Assembly (NCBI GenBank): GCA_028279185.1
Contig: JANQSS010000226.1
Span: 80,817-144,816 of the forward strand
Origin: Saprospiraceae bacterium
Lineage (GTDB): Bacteria > Bacteroidota > Bacteroidia > Chitinophagales > Saprospiraceae
DNA: 64,000 nt
Reading direction: 5' to 3'
This document shows, one piece after another, positions 62,527 through 64,000 of the stretch; position 1 is the first letter of the stretch; each line of letters starts with the position of its first letter. Made by a program: the position numbers and the translations under genes. The notes under the pieces are model-generated. The model was given only the letters and a program-made list of their open reading frames with translations. It was not told the origin of the DNA and did no database searches.

Positions 62527-63394
62527 TCCATTTTACAGTTTTGAACGTATTCAAAATTAAACATGTGACGGTCATTGGGCCTACACCCCCTGGCACAGGT
62601 GTAATGTGCGAGGCTTTATCGACAACCTGTTCATAGTCTACATCACCAACCAATCGATATCCTCGTTTACGTGTAGGGTCATCTTTCCTATTAATTCCAA
62701 CGTCGATAATTACGCAGTCTTCTTTGATCATATCCGGGCTAACAAACTCGGGAATTCCCAATGCAACGATCAAAATATCGGCAAGCAATGTTATTTCTTT
62801 TAAGTTTTTTGTTCGGCTATGCGCCAGCGTTACCGTACAATTTCCAACATCACTTTTTCGTGATAAAAGAATGCTTACCGGTGTCCCAACTATATTGCTA
62901 CGACCCAGTACTACACAGTGTTTCCCAGAAGTTTCAATATTATGATGGCGCAGTAATTCGAGGATACCATATGGTGTAGCTGGTAATAAAGCCGGAAGTC
63001 CAAGCATCATTTTACCCAAATTAACAGGATGAAATCCATCAACATCTTTTTTAGGATCTATACGTTGAATTATTTTATGCTCATCAATATGATCTGGAAC
63101 GGGTAGTTGAACGATAAAACCATCTATATCCGGATTGCTATTTAATTTATCAATTTCGACAAGTAACTGATCTTCTGATATTTGCGCATCAAAATGAATA
63201 AATGATGATGCCATTCCGACCTCTTCACAAGATTTAATCTTCGTTCGTATATATGACCGGCTCGCAACATTATCTCCAACAAGTACGGCCGCTAAATGTG
63301 GTTTTTTATGGCCTGATTTCACCCATTCCTCAATTTCTACTTTGAGTTGATTTTTGATTATTTCGGCAGTTTTTCGACCATCTATTAGGCTCAT
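62510..63394 (-). CDS. folD: Bifunctional methylenetetrahydrofolate dehydrogenase/methenyltetrahydrofolate cyclohydrolase
   Basis: 294 residues. All FolD signatures are present: the catalytic Y-x-x-x-K (Tyr48, Lys52, in SRSYIRTKIKSCEEVG), VQLPVPDHI (about 92-100), DPKKDVDGFHP, the NADP-binding VLGRSNIVGTPV (about 160-171) and TPVPGGVGPMTV at the C-terminus. It interconverts 5,10-methylene- and 10-formyl-tetrahydrofolate in the cytoplasm. It is first of a two-gene unit with prmA and is divergent from the AT-hook protein gene. Confidence 0.96.
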   Translation of the reverse strand: MSLIDGRKTAEIIKNQLKVEIEEWVKSGHKKPHLAAVLVGDNVASRSYIRTKIKSCEEVGMASSFIHFDAQISEDQLLVEIDKLNSNPDIDGFIVQLPVPDHIDEHKIIQRIDPKKDVDGFHPVNLGKMMLGLPALLPATPYGILELLRHHNIETSGKHCVVLGRSNIVGTPVSILLSRKSDVGNCTVTLAHSRTKNLKEITLLADILIVALGIPEFVSPDMIKEDCVIIDVGINRKDDPTRKRGYRLVGDVDYEQVVDKASHITPVPGGVGPMTVTCLILNTFKTVKWNAGAE

Positions 63395-63646
63395 TTTTGA
63401 ACAGTTTTAAGTGATTTTAAAGATTTTAAGGTAAAATTCGTCGGAATTACAACTTTTGACAGAAAAAAAGCAATTTTTTTTTTGATTTTCCTTTAAGTAT
63501 ATATTTTCTCGAAATTATTCATAAAGAACTGATAATCAATTTATTAATTTATTTAATGTATTTTTATTGAATCCTTCAAAAACCGGATTTTCGACCGAAA
63601 GTACTGTTTCTTAATGAATTATGCACATTTATTGAATTGTATCATT

Positions 63647-63654
63647 TAAATTTG
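63647..63654 (+). promoter_or_regulatory. Bacteroidota-type -7 promoter box upstream of the AT-hook gene
   Basis: TAAATTTG matches the Bacteroidota sigma-ABfr -7 consensus TAnnTTTG exactly and lies 28 bp before the start codon. The -33 element is weak: TTG at 63632-63634 is closer than the usual spacing. Judged by eye. Confidence 0.4.
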
Positions 63655-63681
63655 CAGGAAATAATCTAACTAATTTTTATT

Positions 63682-64000
63682 ATGGCAAGAAAAAAGATGA
63701 CTGCAGCTCAACTTGCGAAAGAAGTAAAAAAGCAAGAAAGTGCCATCAAAAAAATGGAACGTGAGCACAAAGCTGCAAAAAAAGCCTTGAGAGATGCAAA
63801 AAAGAAACTCACTCAGGCTAAAAATGATGAGAAAAAAGCAGCTAAAGCTGCCACAAAACGTAAACCAGGTAGACCGAAGAAAGCTGCTGCCAAAAAAACC
63901 ACAGCAAAACGCGGACCGGGCAGACCGAAGAAAGCTGCTGCTAAAAAAACCACAGCGAAGCGCGGACCAGGTAGACCGAAGAAAGCTGCTGCTAAAAAAA
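63682..64000 (+). CDS. Histone H1-like lysine-rich AT-hook protein, 5' part
   Basis: The frame starts MARKKMTAAQLAKEVKK and is still open at the window end (106 codons visible). Residues about 1-55 are a charged helical, coiled-coil-like segment. From about 60 the protein is Lys/Ala-rich with the AT-hook core PGRPKK at least three times, separated by AAAKKTTAKRG. This is the build of bacterial histone H1-like nucleoid proteins that bind the minor groove of AT-rich DNA. Repeat number and C-terminus cannot be given. It is divergent from folD. Confidence 0.85.
   Translation, partial: MARKKMTAAQLAKEVKKQESAIKKMEREHKAAKKALRDAKKKLTQAKNDEKKAAKAATKRKPGRPKKAAAKKTTAKRGPGRPKKAAAKKTTAKRGPGRPKKAAAKK
63865..64000 (+). 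repeat. 51-bp tandem repeat encoding AT-hooks
   Basis: The CCxGGxAGACCGAAG block starts at 63865, 63916 and 63967, an exact 51-bp (17-codon) period with very few base changes between copies. The near identity at wobble positions implies recent copying, and the count probably varies between strains. The array runs off the window end. Confidence 0.9.

Overview
The window looks like chromosomal DNA of a Bacteroidota bacterium. The evidence is a TonB-receptor-type barrel, a SusD-family lipoprotein, many lipoboxes followed by Asp or Glu, type IX secretion (T9SS) C-terminal sorting domains, SprB-type repeats, a LytTR regulator and a lysine/AT-hook nucleoprotein. The very large repeat-rich surface proteins would fit a Saprospiria-like lineage, but that placement is inference. 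No rRNA, tRNA, CRISPR array, insertion sequence or prophage was seen.

Layout. 1-8.5 kb holds housekeeping and envelope genes: the 3' part of a TonB-receptor-family barrel, an aminotransferase/omega-amidase pair that looks like a glutamine-transaminase/omega-amidase salvage pathway, several lipoproteins, a TolB-like beta-propeller lipoprotein and an M28 peptidase with a PDZ domain. 8.5-13.1 kb (minus strand) encodes the parts of a phosphorelay: a TPR hybrid kinase (His626 to Asp915), an HPt protein (His71) and a LytTR response regulator (Asp56), plus a decayed fragment of another kinase.

13.4-40.2 kb (plus strand) is the centrepiece, a four-gene unit with overlapping or abutting genes: an outer-membrane barrel candidate, a 2188-residue TANFOR/FN3-like protein with an Asn-Pro-Tyr repeat, a 724-residue FN3 protein, and a giant 5440-residue SprB-type adhesin with a T9SS sorting domain. 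Inside the adhesin is an array of 34 'W-x-H-D' modules. Of the 33 spacings, 32 are exactly 231 bp, and the modules are ordered as a four-module, 924-bp higher-order repeat.

40.3-51.7 kb holds more secreted proteins (LamG-like, alpha/beta hydrolase, two sortilin-like beta-propellers, M23 peptidase) and an HTTM-family gene broken by a stop and two frameshifts, one at a G10 tract. 52-53.9 kb is a small cluster rich in Cys and His that may handle a metal. 54-57.6 kb has YjbQ, a decayed small gene and a double AAA+ ATPase with a duplicated N-terminal domain. 58-63.4 kb has an orphan SusD lipoprotein, ferredoxin plus IscX, a UbiA-family prenyltransferase with maf, and prmA/folD. The window ends inside a histone-H1-like AT-hook protein built of 51-bp repeats.
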